Assembly (NCBI GenBank): GCA_023101725.1
Contig: JALJCO010001097.1
Span: 372,001-436,000, forward strand
Length of the DNA stretch: 64,000 bases
Direction of reading: 5' to 3'
Origin: Atherinomorus stipes
Lineage: Eukaryota > Chordata > Actinopteri > Atheriniformes > Atherinidae
Positions 22,440 through 31,694 of this stretch are shown one piece after another; within the stretch, counting starts at the first letter, position 1, and the number at the start of each line of letters is the position of its first letter. The translations under genes and the position numbers were made by a program. The notes beneath the pieces are model-generated. The model saw nothing but the letters and a program-made list of their open reading frames with translations, ran no database searches and was not told where the DNA came from.

Positions 22440-23042
22440 GTCTATGGACACGATGTCTACTGAAGTAATAAAATTTATAAATCTTCAAGTTGTTTACGAT
22501 TTGATTGTTGAGTAAACAGATTAACTGTATGCTAACAGTAACAACAGGCTAACGTTAGCTTGTAGATCACATATCCAAATTCAGGTGCTGAGATGACAAT
22601 TACCTTATTGAATTACCGCATCAACTAAATTTAACAAGTGGTTAGAGTTTTTATCTTACCTGGGAACAGTCATATGGCTGTCATACTGCCGCACTTACAT
22701 GCCAAAAACTTTGCATTGCAATATTATGCATCCTTATTTCTGTCATTCATCACATTTACCTTATCAGCGAGAAGAGAGCCAACTGCAGGTCCCGTTTTAT
22801 TCCCAGAGTGGATCATTGCTCCCTCCAATTAAAAAAAGAAAGAAAAAAGCTGCTTGGTTGTTTATTCCCTCTTACTCCGGTGCCGTGGTGTCCTGAAAAA
22901 TGCCCCCATGCCGTGAGGGCGTTTTCCAGCACAACACCAGTCACCGGTTCTCTTCATCTCACAAGACAAAACTTTTCTTCTTTGTCTTACTGGAGTCTGA
23001 GTTGGGGTTTGAGAGGCACTTATGTTTTAGCAACAGTCATCA
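22440..23042 (-). mobile_element. Inverted copy of the 1921-2801 MITE, part 1
   Basis: Reverse-complement homologue of about 2130-2650 in the first copy: AGTCATATGGCTGTCATA, CACATTTACCTTATCAGCGA-type blocks and GAGTTGGGGTTTGAGAGGCA all correspond. It stops abruptly at 23042, where a gypsy LTR begins, and resumes at 24581. Confidence 0.8.
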
Positions 23043-23591
23043 TGTCATGCTCTGTTCTGCCATCAGTGTGCAGCACTTTCTCTCCTGCTGATTTCCTGAT
23101 TGTCTCCACCTGTGCAGCTCCCTATTTAAACACCTGCTTTACTCTTTCTCAGTGCAAGATTGTCTGTTGCTTCCACAGCTTTCAAGCCCTGTTCACAGCA
23201 CCAGTTGTGGTACCCTGCCTGTCCCTGACCGCTGCCTTTTGAGTGGTTTTTTGACCTCCTTGTTGCTGGACCTTGCCTGACCCTGACCTCGCCTCAAGCC
23301 TTCTGTTCCCCTGTATTCCTCCTTGCCTGAGACCCTGTGTGTATGACCCTGGACTACTTTTGGACAAACTAATTCTGGATGAAAGGATCTCCAGCTCCTG
23401 GTAACAAGTCGTTTTTATTTTTTACCTCATCTAATCCTGCAGCAACGCTCACTTCAGTTTTTGTTTTCCAGACATCCAGTGAATCCTGATCAAGCCAGAA
23501 CAAATATACACCATCTTTTGTAAACAAACCTGTTTAATTCTCCCATTTTTGACTGAGTTTTGGGTTCTGGCTCCCTCCCTAGAACATTACA
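23043..23591 (+). repeat. 5' LTR of the gypsy remnant, 549 bp
   Basis: Bounded by TG at 23043 and TTACA at 23591. It contains CTATTTAAACACCTGC (near 23122), a possible TATA-type promoter region. Its last 98 bp match the truncated 3' LTR. Confidence 0.7.
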
Positions 23592-23607
23592 GTACGATCT
23601 CGCCAGA

Positions 23608-24482
23608 ATGAACCCACAGCCAAATCAGGATTGGTGTTCTAAAGTAGAATCCTCTTGCTGGTCTGGAGAGAAGTGTTCAGGAGATTTTACAGGGTCTTTC
23701 TACTCTTGGGGACTCTCAAGCACAGGCCAGTCACCCTGTCACATGGCCTGGTTCTCTTCCTGTCACAGCCACATCAAAGAACCAAAGATTCCCCCTCCAG
23801 AGCGTTTTGATGGAGATCCTGAGCAGTGCAGACCTTTTTTTTGACCCAGTGCTCTCTGCATTTTGAACTCCAGCCCTCTGCCTTTCCCTCTGAACGTGCC
23901 AAAGTGGCCTACACCATCTCCTTATTGTCTGGTAAGGCAAAGCAGTGGGGAACTTCTGAGTGGGAGAATGATGCCAACAGTTGTGACTCATCTTTGGATT
24001 TTTTTTTGGATGAGATGAGTTTTTGATTCAGTCCGTTCAGAGAAAGAGGCTGCCACAAAACTGTTTTCTCTTAAACAAGGCTCCTGACCTGTGACAATTT
24101 CCATGCCTTGATGTCTAGCTGTCTTTAGGATAATGAAGCTTTGTTTTTGTTTTGGGTTTTTATAACCAAGGTCTGAGGATATCAAAGATGAGCTCACTAC
24201 CTGTGATCCTCCAAAGACCTTCAAGGCTTTGGAGCAGTTAGCCACTTGGATCGATCATCTTCGTGAACGAAGGGAGAGATCAGCTTCCAACTACCAAGGG
24301 GTCTCTACTGTCCATGCAGTGTGTGTCAGGCTTCCAGGCCGCCTCCTGAGAGCTCAGAGGAACCCATGCAGTTGGGTAGGACCAGGCTCTCTGCACAAGA
24401 AAGGGAGAGAAGGTTCAGAAACCGCTTGTTACTACTGTGGAGAGAGGAACCATCATGCTCTTAACTGTGCATTGAAAGGGAA
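23608..24482 (+). pseudogene. Degraded retrotransposon gag
   Basis: Gag forms the capsid that packages the element's RNA. From ATG 23608 one frame reads MNPQPNQDW and later PKIPPPERFDGDPEQCRPF. A frameshift near 23842 leads to CSLHFELQPSAFPSERAKVA and YTISLLSGKAKQWGTSEW, the conserved gag core. After another break, TCDPPKTFKALEQLATWIDH appears, and a CCHC zinc knuckle (CYYCGERNHHALNC) near 24430-24470. The GDPEQCRPF and ISLLSGKA motifs match sushi/gypsy gags, the family from which the vertebrate RTL genes derive. At least two frame changes and stops make this copy non-functional; pol is absent. Confidence 0.8.
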
Positions 24483-24580
24483 GCCAGAACAAATCTACAC
24501 CATCTTTTGTAAGCAAACCTGTTTAATTCTTCCATTTTTGGCTGAGTTTTGAGTTCTTGCTCCATCCCTAGAACGTTACA
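24483..24580 (+). repeat. Truncated 3' LTR, last 98 bp
   Basis: Direct repeat of 23494-23591 with about ten differences. It joins gag directly after the zinc knuckle, showing a large internal deletion. Confidence 0.75.
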
Positions 24581-24840
24581 CTTCAGTGTTGTCTCGACAT
24601 GTGCGGACCTGCGGTGGCAGATACCGGCCCTGCCAGACGAATGAGAACGCGCAGCTCATCTCCCCCACAAGGGCCCTCTAGAGGCTTCATTCCCAAAACA
24701 CTCACATTGAGCATGCAGAAACAGTACTATGGAGACAACTGCAATAAAAAGAGATCGGTTCATTCTACACATTAGGCAATTGTAAGAGCATGTGCAGGAA
24801 AGAAAATAGTATTTAACACTTTAACTTGCGCAATGCACCT
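24581..24840 (-). mobile_element. Inverted copy of the 1921-2801 MITE, part 2
   Basis: Reverse-complement of the 1921-2130 end. It finishes with AACTTGCGCAATGCACCT at 24840, followed directly by TTAA (24841-24844). This confirms the terminal repeat and target site of the family independently. Confidence 0.85.
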
Positions 24841-24895
24841 TTAATATTATACTGCTGTCTTGTAGCTAACAACTGTGCTAGTTGGCATTAGCATC

Positions 24896-25255
24896 TTACC
24901 TTGGAACAAACCGTTTGTTCTGCTTTTTGTTCAGCCTAATGCAGATGCGAGTGAGGTATTCCACGTACGGGATCAACATCATGCCAGGGACAATTTGTGC
25001 ATAAAAAAAGATTTTGTATGTAAAATGTTTTGAAGTTGTATAAAACAAGTTGTGCTTCTGAAAAAGATATGAACCCGCAGAATCATTTTGTGGATGTGTG
25101 AGAAACCTGTCTGCAGAAATATTATTTGCAAACATGTAGATCAGTTTCGCAGTTTTTATTTTTCTGTGAAAATTAAATTTGTACCTGTAAAAGTTTAACC
25201 ACACAAATATCTGGACGAGTGCGACACCTAGGGCTCATGTGCACCACTGCAAATG
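24896..25255 (+). repeat. Unclassified repeat copy A, segment 1
   Basis: Homologous to the minus strand of about 31115-31480 (copy B): shared blocks AAATATTATTTGCAAACATG, GAACCCGCAGAATCATTTTG and GCGACACCTAGGGCTC. It stops where the G/C-rich repeat begins. Confidence 0.75.
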
Positions 25256-25256
25256 A

Positions 25257-25545
25257 GCAGGGCGGCCCAACTCAAACCCAGGAGGACCGGACCCCCCAGG
25301 GCAGGCCAGCCCCCACCCCAACGTCCCTGCCCCACACACCCGACACCAGGACGCCACCACTGCTACCACCACCTACCCCACCACCACGCTCACACACACA
25401 CTCCCCACACACATACCTCGACACCCACATGCACTACCCCTCACACACATACACCCGCCCGCTCCGCTCTCCGACCTTATATACCCACACCCACTCCTCC
25501 CTCCACCCCCAACACTCTTCTCCCTCTACCGTCCACCGTCCGGGG
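25257..25545. repeat. Short inverted copy of the G-rich repeat
   Basis: The C-rich plus strand corresponds to the reverse complement of about 4990-5570 with an internal deletion (shared GGCGGCCCAACT and AGGAGGACCGGACCCCCCAG). Relative to copy B it replaces roughly 170 bp of repeat sequence, so it is a substitution, not a clean insertion. Confidence 0.7.
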
Positions 25546-25549
25546 ACGA

Positions 25550-25697
25550 AGAATATACCGCTAGCAAAGACTCTTGGCTGCTAGCAGTCAGAGCCCAGCG
25601 GCAGCTACATACTCATAACAAGAGGCTGTTCAATCCGAAGCCGGCCACTGATCTGATTACTAACAGGCCTGCAGCAGTAACTAAGTGGCCGGTGTTG
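25550..25697 (+). repeat. Unclassified repeat copy A, segment 2
   Basis: Matches copy B (minus strand, about 30814-30970) from GGGGACGAAGA through AAAGACTCTTGGCTGC and AGGCTGTTCAATCCGAAGCC to the MITE insertion point at GGCCGGTGTTG. Confidence 0.8.
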
Positions 25698-25701
25698 TTG
25701 A

Positions 25702-26557
25702 AGGTGTCATAACCTAGTGTTTTACATCCACAATCCTTCTTAAATTATCTTCAAATTAATTTTTTAATTCTAGTTGGGTGGGACGGAAATTTAATGAGCT
25801 CATTTTAACCTCTTATCTCCAGCTTTTGTTTGTGGCGAGAATTCGCATGAGAGTTAGCCCTGTCTGCAAGCGCGTTCACGAGGCAAACGTCAAAGCCAAA
25901 ACAAAGTTTTATCAGGACGGGGCAAGTGAAGGAAATGATGTCCCAACAGAGAAAAACGTGATAAAAACGTAACGGTACGGTTGATAGAGAGGATCCGCGG
26001 AGTAAAAGGGCTGGACTCTGATGAATAGGAGTGGACGTCTGACGTGAAGTTAACCAAACACTGTTATCTTTTGAAGCTACATTAGCAGCTTGTCCGCTCG
26101 TCAACCACCGTTTACTGGTCTCTTACACAAAAGATAAGTTACACAAGCAGCAACACTTACTGACTGCTGACACTGAAAAAACCCCCCCCCCCCCCCCCAG
26201 CCCCGAACACCCAATCCCCGAGGCGCCACCCCGCCCCCCCCCCCCCCTCCTCGTCGTCGACATCCTTTCTGACAAAGCTGATTTACTCTGTGGCAGGTAA
26301 TCAGCTGCCTTCAGGTGGTGCTAAAGAGGCTAGCTTAGCAGCTAGCAGCCTCTCCAGTTCACGTCATTTGGAGAAAGAATTTCAATTTGCGTACTGTGGA
26401 GAGTGCGTGCTTGTGGCCGATTCTGGTGAGAAAAGAGAGCCCGCACTCTAAGACGAAGTCACTTTCACTCTCCGGAGTTTCTGGCACGTTATAACTGAGG
26501 TCCCGTTCCAGTACACGTTTTAACGTGAAAAAGTGGGATTTCCAGGTGATGACTCCT
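25702..26557. mobile_element. TTAA-type MITE, 856 bp, inserted in copy A
   Basis: Ends are AGGTGTCATAACCTAGTG on the left and, read inward from the right, AGGAGTCATCACCTGG. Flanks are TTGA (25698-25701, a mutated TTAA) and TTAA (26558-26561). Copy B keeps the uninterrupted site with a single TTAA at 30810-30813, which proves both the boundaries and the target. A related inverted element lies at 35536-36510. No transposase coding. Confidence 0.9.
26180..26247. repeat. Poly(C) tracts inside the MITE
   Basis: Two C runs (18 and 14 or more) separated by GC-rich sequence. They are absent from the homologous MITE at 35536-36510, so they were gained in this copy. Confidence 0.9.
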
Positions 26558-26720
26558 TTAAATGAGAAGGCGGCTACTCGCAGAAGAACTTGGTCGGTAA
26601 TTTTGGTGTTGATCGCCGCAGCTTATTGGATCGTCTGTTGTACTGGAGGTGCATTAGCTTTGGAGAGGCTAACGACTAGCACACCTTGGCTGATCCCACT
26701 GGAAGGTGGCAACCATTTAA
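26558..26720 (+). repeat. Unclassified repeat copy A, segment 3
   Basis: Resumes the homology to copy B right after the MITE (GAAGGCGGCTACTCGCAGAA and ATTTTGGTGTTGATCGCCGC). It encodes RRRTWSVILVLIAAAYWIVC, the same peptide as copy B. Similarity ends at about 26705. Confidence 0.8.
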
Positions 26721-27034
26721 AGCTGAGTCATATAATACTCTGATTACTGTGTCAAAGCCCCTTAAAAAACAAAAAAGAAAGACAGAAAAGCAAAATCATA
26801 TTTACTGGTAGGTTGTGCAGTAAGCTGCCACCACAAAGCCAACTGTTTACTTGATTGCTGCAGTCGTAAAAAAAAAAAAAGAAAAAGAAAAACCGACGGA
26901 TGAAGTCTTCTGTAAAAGGCATGTGCGATTATCTGGTTAATAAGGAAAGTAATGTAAAATTCTTTGTGTGCCTTTCACTGATGTGAATAGCCAGAGCTAA
27001 CCAAAACATTTTCGGTTTCAATGGGTTCGACTTC
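26721..27034. other. Gene-free stretch, nothing recognised
   Basis: A/G-rich with an A run at 26869-26881. No feature recognised. Confidence 0.4.
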
Positions 27035-27400
27035 CAGGTAGTCCACGTCTGTGCCAGGCCGTCCAGACCAAATGCAATTTCGGTGTTAAAAAATCACTTG
27101 ATGCCCAAAGTGGGACGCTGGGCCACATAAAATCAGACACTTGACATCCAGAGAGAAAATGTTTTGGTGGGCGTCCAGAGCGTGGTGAGGGACCCGTTTT
27201 TTTCTTTCCATATGTCTTTGTGCCGTGGCGGATGAAACTGATGCTTGGCTTTATTTTGTTGGGCGTCTCTGAGTCGTGTCTGGATTCATCAGATGTTCAG
27301 AGCTGTTCTGAGTTTCTCCATAGTCCAGGAGTTGCGCCCTGACGATGGACGCTTGCAGCGCTGCTTTTGTCTGATTCAAATAAATGAATAAAACTTTCTC
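27035..27400. repeat. Dispersed repeat shared with 57.5-58.5 kb
   Basis: CACATAAAATCAGACACT, TGGATGAAACTGA and GGATTCATCAGAT-type blocks appear in the same order at 57575-57680 and 58405-58440. There, another element interrupts the family. Non-autonomous DNA transposon suspected, class unknown. Confidence 0.65.
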
Positions 27401-28577
27401 CTGATCCGGGCCTAATTCGATCTACTGTCGGGGCAGCAGGCCATAGCATGTACTAAAAAATAATTCTGGGAAATGTACCAATGTGTATCTATTATGCGAC
27501 CGGTAACAGCCAGCATGCATCTGTTTTTAAAAACATTCTGAAAGAAGCTATAGGCCTACCTGCCAAGGTTTTGGATTTGAAAATAAGGGAAATTTTCCGG
27601 CAGCTGCCAAGAGCCATCCCTCCACTTCAACTAAATTTCAGTTTCCCTTACACTTTGACACAAGAATAGGCTATAAAAAATCTTCAAGAACCACTTTCTA
27701 ACTACCAGGCCGATCAGAGTCTGATCATGCTTGTTGACACTGAGAATTTGTGAACATTCCTACATTATTTTATTGCCTAAATAAAAGGACTAAATTGTCT
27801 ATGAAGCACATTTATTTATTTTGCATATATTTTCAATTTACATGTTTATTCTTTATTTTTTTACATTACTGGTCTGTAAGGTAAACGTTTACATTACAAA
27901 ACTTCTAATTTCTGATATTCACTCGTGTCTCATTGGCATTCACTAATGACGCAGGGATCCCCCGACATCGACTTAGGTCACGGCTATAAGCATAGTGGCT
28001 TCCACAGTCACTGGAGAGGCAGGGGATGGCTCGACCTATTTGCATGATGCGCCGTTCGCTTCCTTAAAAATTACGCACAACGCTCGGCTGCAGCTCACGG
28101 GGTCCAGGACAAACTGGTTCGTAATAGCACACTTAGCGCCCACAAGCTTTGTGCAGCTGTCAAAAACATTATGGCTACCCAGCCCTCCTCTCTCTAGCAA
28201 AAGCACCCGTGCGTCTGTGACAACTCATTTGACAGCTCAACGTGTCACTGATTACCACCACGTGACCCATGCTAGACATCACTATGACAACCAAAATTAA
28301 ACTAATCATCAACGCTGTGATCAAACACCAAAACGATATTTATAGCATGAGGACAACATGTTTTCTTTTAAGTGGATTCGTTTCACCACAACTGCTACAC
28401 TTTGACAACTGTCACCCATGCACCTGAAGCTGGTGACAAACTCAGTTTGGAGAAGCAGAGGATTTTTTTTTTCTTCACATAGGCTGTTTTTAAAATATGG
28501 GACATTTACAGAGTCCCGAGAGAGAGACGACAGGGGACCAGGAAAGGTTGGCGGAGGCGCAGCCAGGAGAGGACGTC
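27401..28577. other. Gene-free stretch, nothing recognised
   Basis: Only short open frames. No convincing exon, RNA gene or repeat ends. Confidence 0.4.
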
Positions 28578-28580
28578 TGA

Positions 28581-29172
28581 AGGCCCTTTCAGATAGAACG
28601 CGGCAAGCGCAAGAGGACAGCGGCAAACCCATTCATTGTGTATGTGGTACCGCCGCAGCAGCGCGTCCCGCCATGCCGCGGAGCACCGCGGCGCGCAAGG
28701 TGGGCGCATGCCGCCGCGGTGGCGCTCACACCGCTGCGCTCGAATTGAACATTTTTCAATTCGGGCGCAGCGCGCTGTAACGACATCCTAGCGCGTCCAA
28801 TAGGAGAGGCCAGTTCAGGGAAAAAAAGTGCTCCTTGTTCAGCCTGAAGTAAACCTGGAAACGGTCTGTGTGAAAGAATGCAGCTCCCGGACGAGCCTGA
28901 ACTCCCCACGTTCTGCCTTGTCATCAGGATCAGGTGGACCCCCACCCTTTTATCTGCTGCTGATCTCCTCCTGCTCCTCTGGAGCAAAGCTCTTTGCTGC
29001 GACCATGAGATGTACATCTCCTACAACGAAGCGTGCCGGGGAGGAAACACTTCCTGGTCTGTCGCTTAGCAACGCGTGCCTGACGTGCTAGCTGCCGCTG
29101 TGCTCTTTCGCCGACTCTGCGCCCTACCCCACGGTGAACGCCGCGAAAAACGCGTCCTATCTGAAAGGGCCT
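28581..29172. mobile_element. CpG-rich PIF/Harbinger-like MITE, 592 bp
   Basis: Terminal inverted repeats AGGCCCTTTCAGATAG on the left and CTATCTGAAAGGGCCT on the right, flanked on both sides by TGA (28578-28580 and 29173-29175). A 3-bp duplication and GGCC-type ends fit PIF/Harbinger (inference). The interior is very GC- and CpG-rich (28640-28760), unusual for this window. Short open frames inside show no recognised domain. Confidence 0.75.
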
Positions 29173-29653
29173 TGATCCCCCTGGCTGGGGGCTCAGGAGA
29201 TGGTGGTGGTGGGGAAACATGGCTCGGGAGTCGGAGGATGGTTGTGGACCCCAAGAGGAGGCCAACTGCCAGAGGGGCGGAGCAGCTGCCCGGGACAGAG
29301 GAGGGCTGTGGAGTACAGAAGGAGCCAGGAGTGTGGCCGCCAGAAGGAGCAGCCACCACAGACCGGGATAGATCCACAGTCAGTGAGGGCACCAGCCACC
29401 GCGAGCGCCCTTTTTGTATTTTAGTCCTTTTATTTTCAGTCAGTCATTTTCTATACTTTACCTTTTATTTTATTACTTTTATTTGAACAGTTATTTAGCC
29501 TATTTTTCCACTTTTGTTTAGTACTACTTTTATTTATTTTATTTTTTTGATAAAGTTCTTTTTGTTTTCATTCAGTACCTGCTGGTGATGGCTTCCCTTT
29601 CTTTCCCCTCCTCTAGCAGCAGTCGCCGGTATCTCAAAGAACCACCCATGACA
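29173..29653 (+). repeat. LTR-like repeat, same family as 63819-64000
   Basis: The last about 230 bp (TTTATTTTATTACTTTTATT region, then TTTCTTTCCCCTCCTCT, CAGTCGCCGGTATC, AAAGAACCACCCATGACA) match the minus strand of 63819-64000. It ends in ATGACA at 29653, an LTR-like CA end. The left limit is uncertain and no second LTR is visible. Confidence 0.5.
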
Positions 29654-30530
29654 CCCGTAGTCTGCAGGGAAATGGGTTAAAATACTGGAGTTTTCCAGCC
29701 AAAACAGGAGACTTGACAGCTTTAAAGAAGGATGTTTATTGACCATCCTGAAAGTAGTGGCAGCCAGCGTGCAGCTACGCTGACAGAGTTTCAGGAGTTG
29801 GATTGTGGTTGCAACCATTTGGGCCATGGTTGCTGGATGCGGTCATTCTGACTGGTTACAGACGCGCTGAGTGCGGTCATGGACTCTCAGTGACTGGGCT
29901 GGTCGGACTGGTCGCAGCCACTCGACCTGGATCGTGGCTAAAAGTAGCCTATAGGTGAATAACCATATAGCAAAAGATGTAATTTCAACTTTGAGCTACA
30001 TTGAAAAAAGGTTGATTTTTGGGTTATGTTAAAGCTATCATCACAGATCAACCTCTTGCTTTTCAAAGTTGAAAAAAAGACATTAAAACAACCTTGTATT
30101 ATGGTTACACTGACATGTTAGACCCTGGATAATTGATCAGTTGTTTATGTTTAATGATCTGTTATGAATGAATGAATTTTTTAGTTGCGCAACTAAACTT
30201 TTTTCTTTAAAAAAAAAAAAGGGGGGGGGGGGGGGCTACTAGTGGTCAACAGAATCAAACAAGAGACACTGACATTAATAATGTGAAGTCCAGCTTTATC
30301 AATGTCTGAAAAAAAACAAACTTAGTTGCATTTAAATGACAAAGAAATGGATAGAGAAAATATCTCTGGCCAAAACTGAACATACCTGATAAGCTGCTTT
30401 TCTAAATAAACAGTAAAGTTATCCATACTAGGCAGTTTACCCATCAGCTTGGCATTTACACGTCCCCCTTAACCAGATAAAATAATTATAATAAATAGGC
30501 AAATAAAGGCCCCCTTTTAAATGCCTGGTA
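29654..30530. other. Gene-free stretch with A/G simple run
   Basis: Contains a poly(A)-poly(G) run at 30208-30235. No gene or transposon ends recognised. Confidence 0.45.
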
Positions 30531-31690
30531 AGGGGTGTCATGCCCGTTTAAGCACTTACACAGCTTAGCCTCAGTCCTTCATCTCTTAGTAGATGGGGTA
30601 ACATTTGCATTTTTACTTAACACAACTCATCCCTTATATCAAACATTCATATGGAGTACACAATCCAGTGGGACCAGCCAAGGTGTGCTAGTCGTTAGCC
30701 TCTCCAAAGCTAACGCACGTCAACAACAGATGACAGACGATCCAATAAGCTGCGGCGATCAACACCAAAATTACCAACCAAGTTCTTCTGCGAGTAGCCA
30801 CCTTCTCATTTAACAACACCGGCCACTTAGTTACTGCTGCAGGCCTGTTAGTAATCAGATCAGTGGCTGGCTTCGGATTGAACAGCCTCTTGTAATGAAT
30901 ATGTAGCCGCCGCTGGGCTCTGACTGCTTGCAGCCAAGAGTCTTTGCTAGCTGTATCTTCTTCGTCCCCAAAAATAGACATCATCAATGCACCAGTCACT
31001 GGCTGTTTGGCTTTCCAGAATGCAGTGTCCTGATTGGCTGTTAGTGGCACGCTTTTGACTTGCCTTCCATCCGTAAAAAGGTTTTGTGGTTGTAGGATTT
31101 TGTTTTGTGAGCTCGTAGGTGCAGTGGCACACACGAGCCCTAGGTGTCGCACGCGTCCAGATATTTTTGTGTGGCGAAACTTTTACAGGTACAAATTTAA
31201 TTTTCACACACACAGAAAATTAAAACAACTACGAAACTGATCTACATGTTTGCAAATATTTCTGCAGACAATGGTTTCTCACACAACCACAAAATGATTC
31301 TGCGGGTTCATATCTTTTTGAAAAAAAGCACAACTTTTACAACTTCAAAACATTATTTTACATACAAAATCTTTTTTATGCACAAATTGTCTCTGGCATG
31401 ATATTGATCCCATACGTGGAATACCTCATTAGCAGCTGCATTAGGCTGAACAAAGAGCTGAACAAACTGTTAGTGTGCTTGATAGTGTGCTCTAACTGGA
31501 GCAAATGAATTACATAGAATGATAAGCTGCTGTCTGATTCAACCGTTTTTGAACAAAGAAACAAAGCTGACAGACCATAAACAGGAACTTTGATACTCAC
31601 ACTGGACATTCACATGGCCTCATCAGTGCACAACAGATCATATTATACCCCCCAAACCCCAGAAAAGTTCAATTTGATGTCATGACACCT
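30531..31690 (-). mobile_element. Unclassified repeat copy B, 1.16 kb, TTAA-type ends
   Basis: The right end, read inward, is AGGTGTCATGACATC preceded by TTAA (31691-31694). The left end AGGGGTGTCATGCCC is preceded by GGTA, a diverged TTAA. The interior matches copy A at 24896-26720 and holds the empty site (30810-30813) of the MITE found in copy A. The AGGTGTCAT terminus is shared with the MITEs at 25702 and 35536, so these families look related. Confidence 0.7.
30688..31152 (-). CDS. Unrecognised 154-aa open frame in repeat copy B
   Basis: Begins MRHLGLVCATAPTSSQNK and contains GDEEDTASKDSWLQAVRAQR, HYKRLFNPKPATDLITNRPA and a hydrophobic end (RTWLVILVLIAAAYWIVC) that could be one membrane segment. 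Part of the frame is kept in copy A (RRRTWSVILVLIAAAYWIVC), where a G-rich repeat and a MITE break it. I recognise no domain. It may be a captured gene fragment, a piece of a transposon protein, or a chance frame; the acidic/basic middle followed by a hydrophobic tail is its only visible architecture. Confidence 0.3.
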   Translation of the reverse strand: MRHLGLVCATAPTSSQNKILQPQNLFTDGRQVKSVPLTANQDTAFWKAKQPVTGALMMSIFGDEEDTASKDSWLQAVRAQRRLHIHYKRLFNPKPATDLITNRPAAVTKWPVLLNEKVATRRRTWLVILVLIAAAYWIVCHLLLTCVSFGEAND

Positions 31691-31694
31691 TTAA

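Larger units (their letters stand above)
23043..24580 (+). mobile_element. Ty3/gypsy (sushi-like) remnant nested in a MITE
   Basis: Starts with TGTCATGCTC and ends with GAACGTTACA, so it has the TG...CA termini of an LTR element. Near-identical 5-bp flanks CATCA and CTTCA look like a target duplication. The LTR 3' segment occurs twice in the same direction (about 23494-23591 and 24483-24580). Between them lies only a degraded gag; the pol region and most of the 3' LTR are deleted. The host MITE sequence continues on both sides. Confidence 0.8.

Noticed and set aside
28828..29486. Overlapping 60-136-aa frames in the GC-rich region
   Set aside because: They lie within the CpG-rich MITE and the LTR-like repeat, overlap on both strands, and show no recognised domain.
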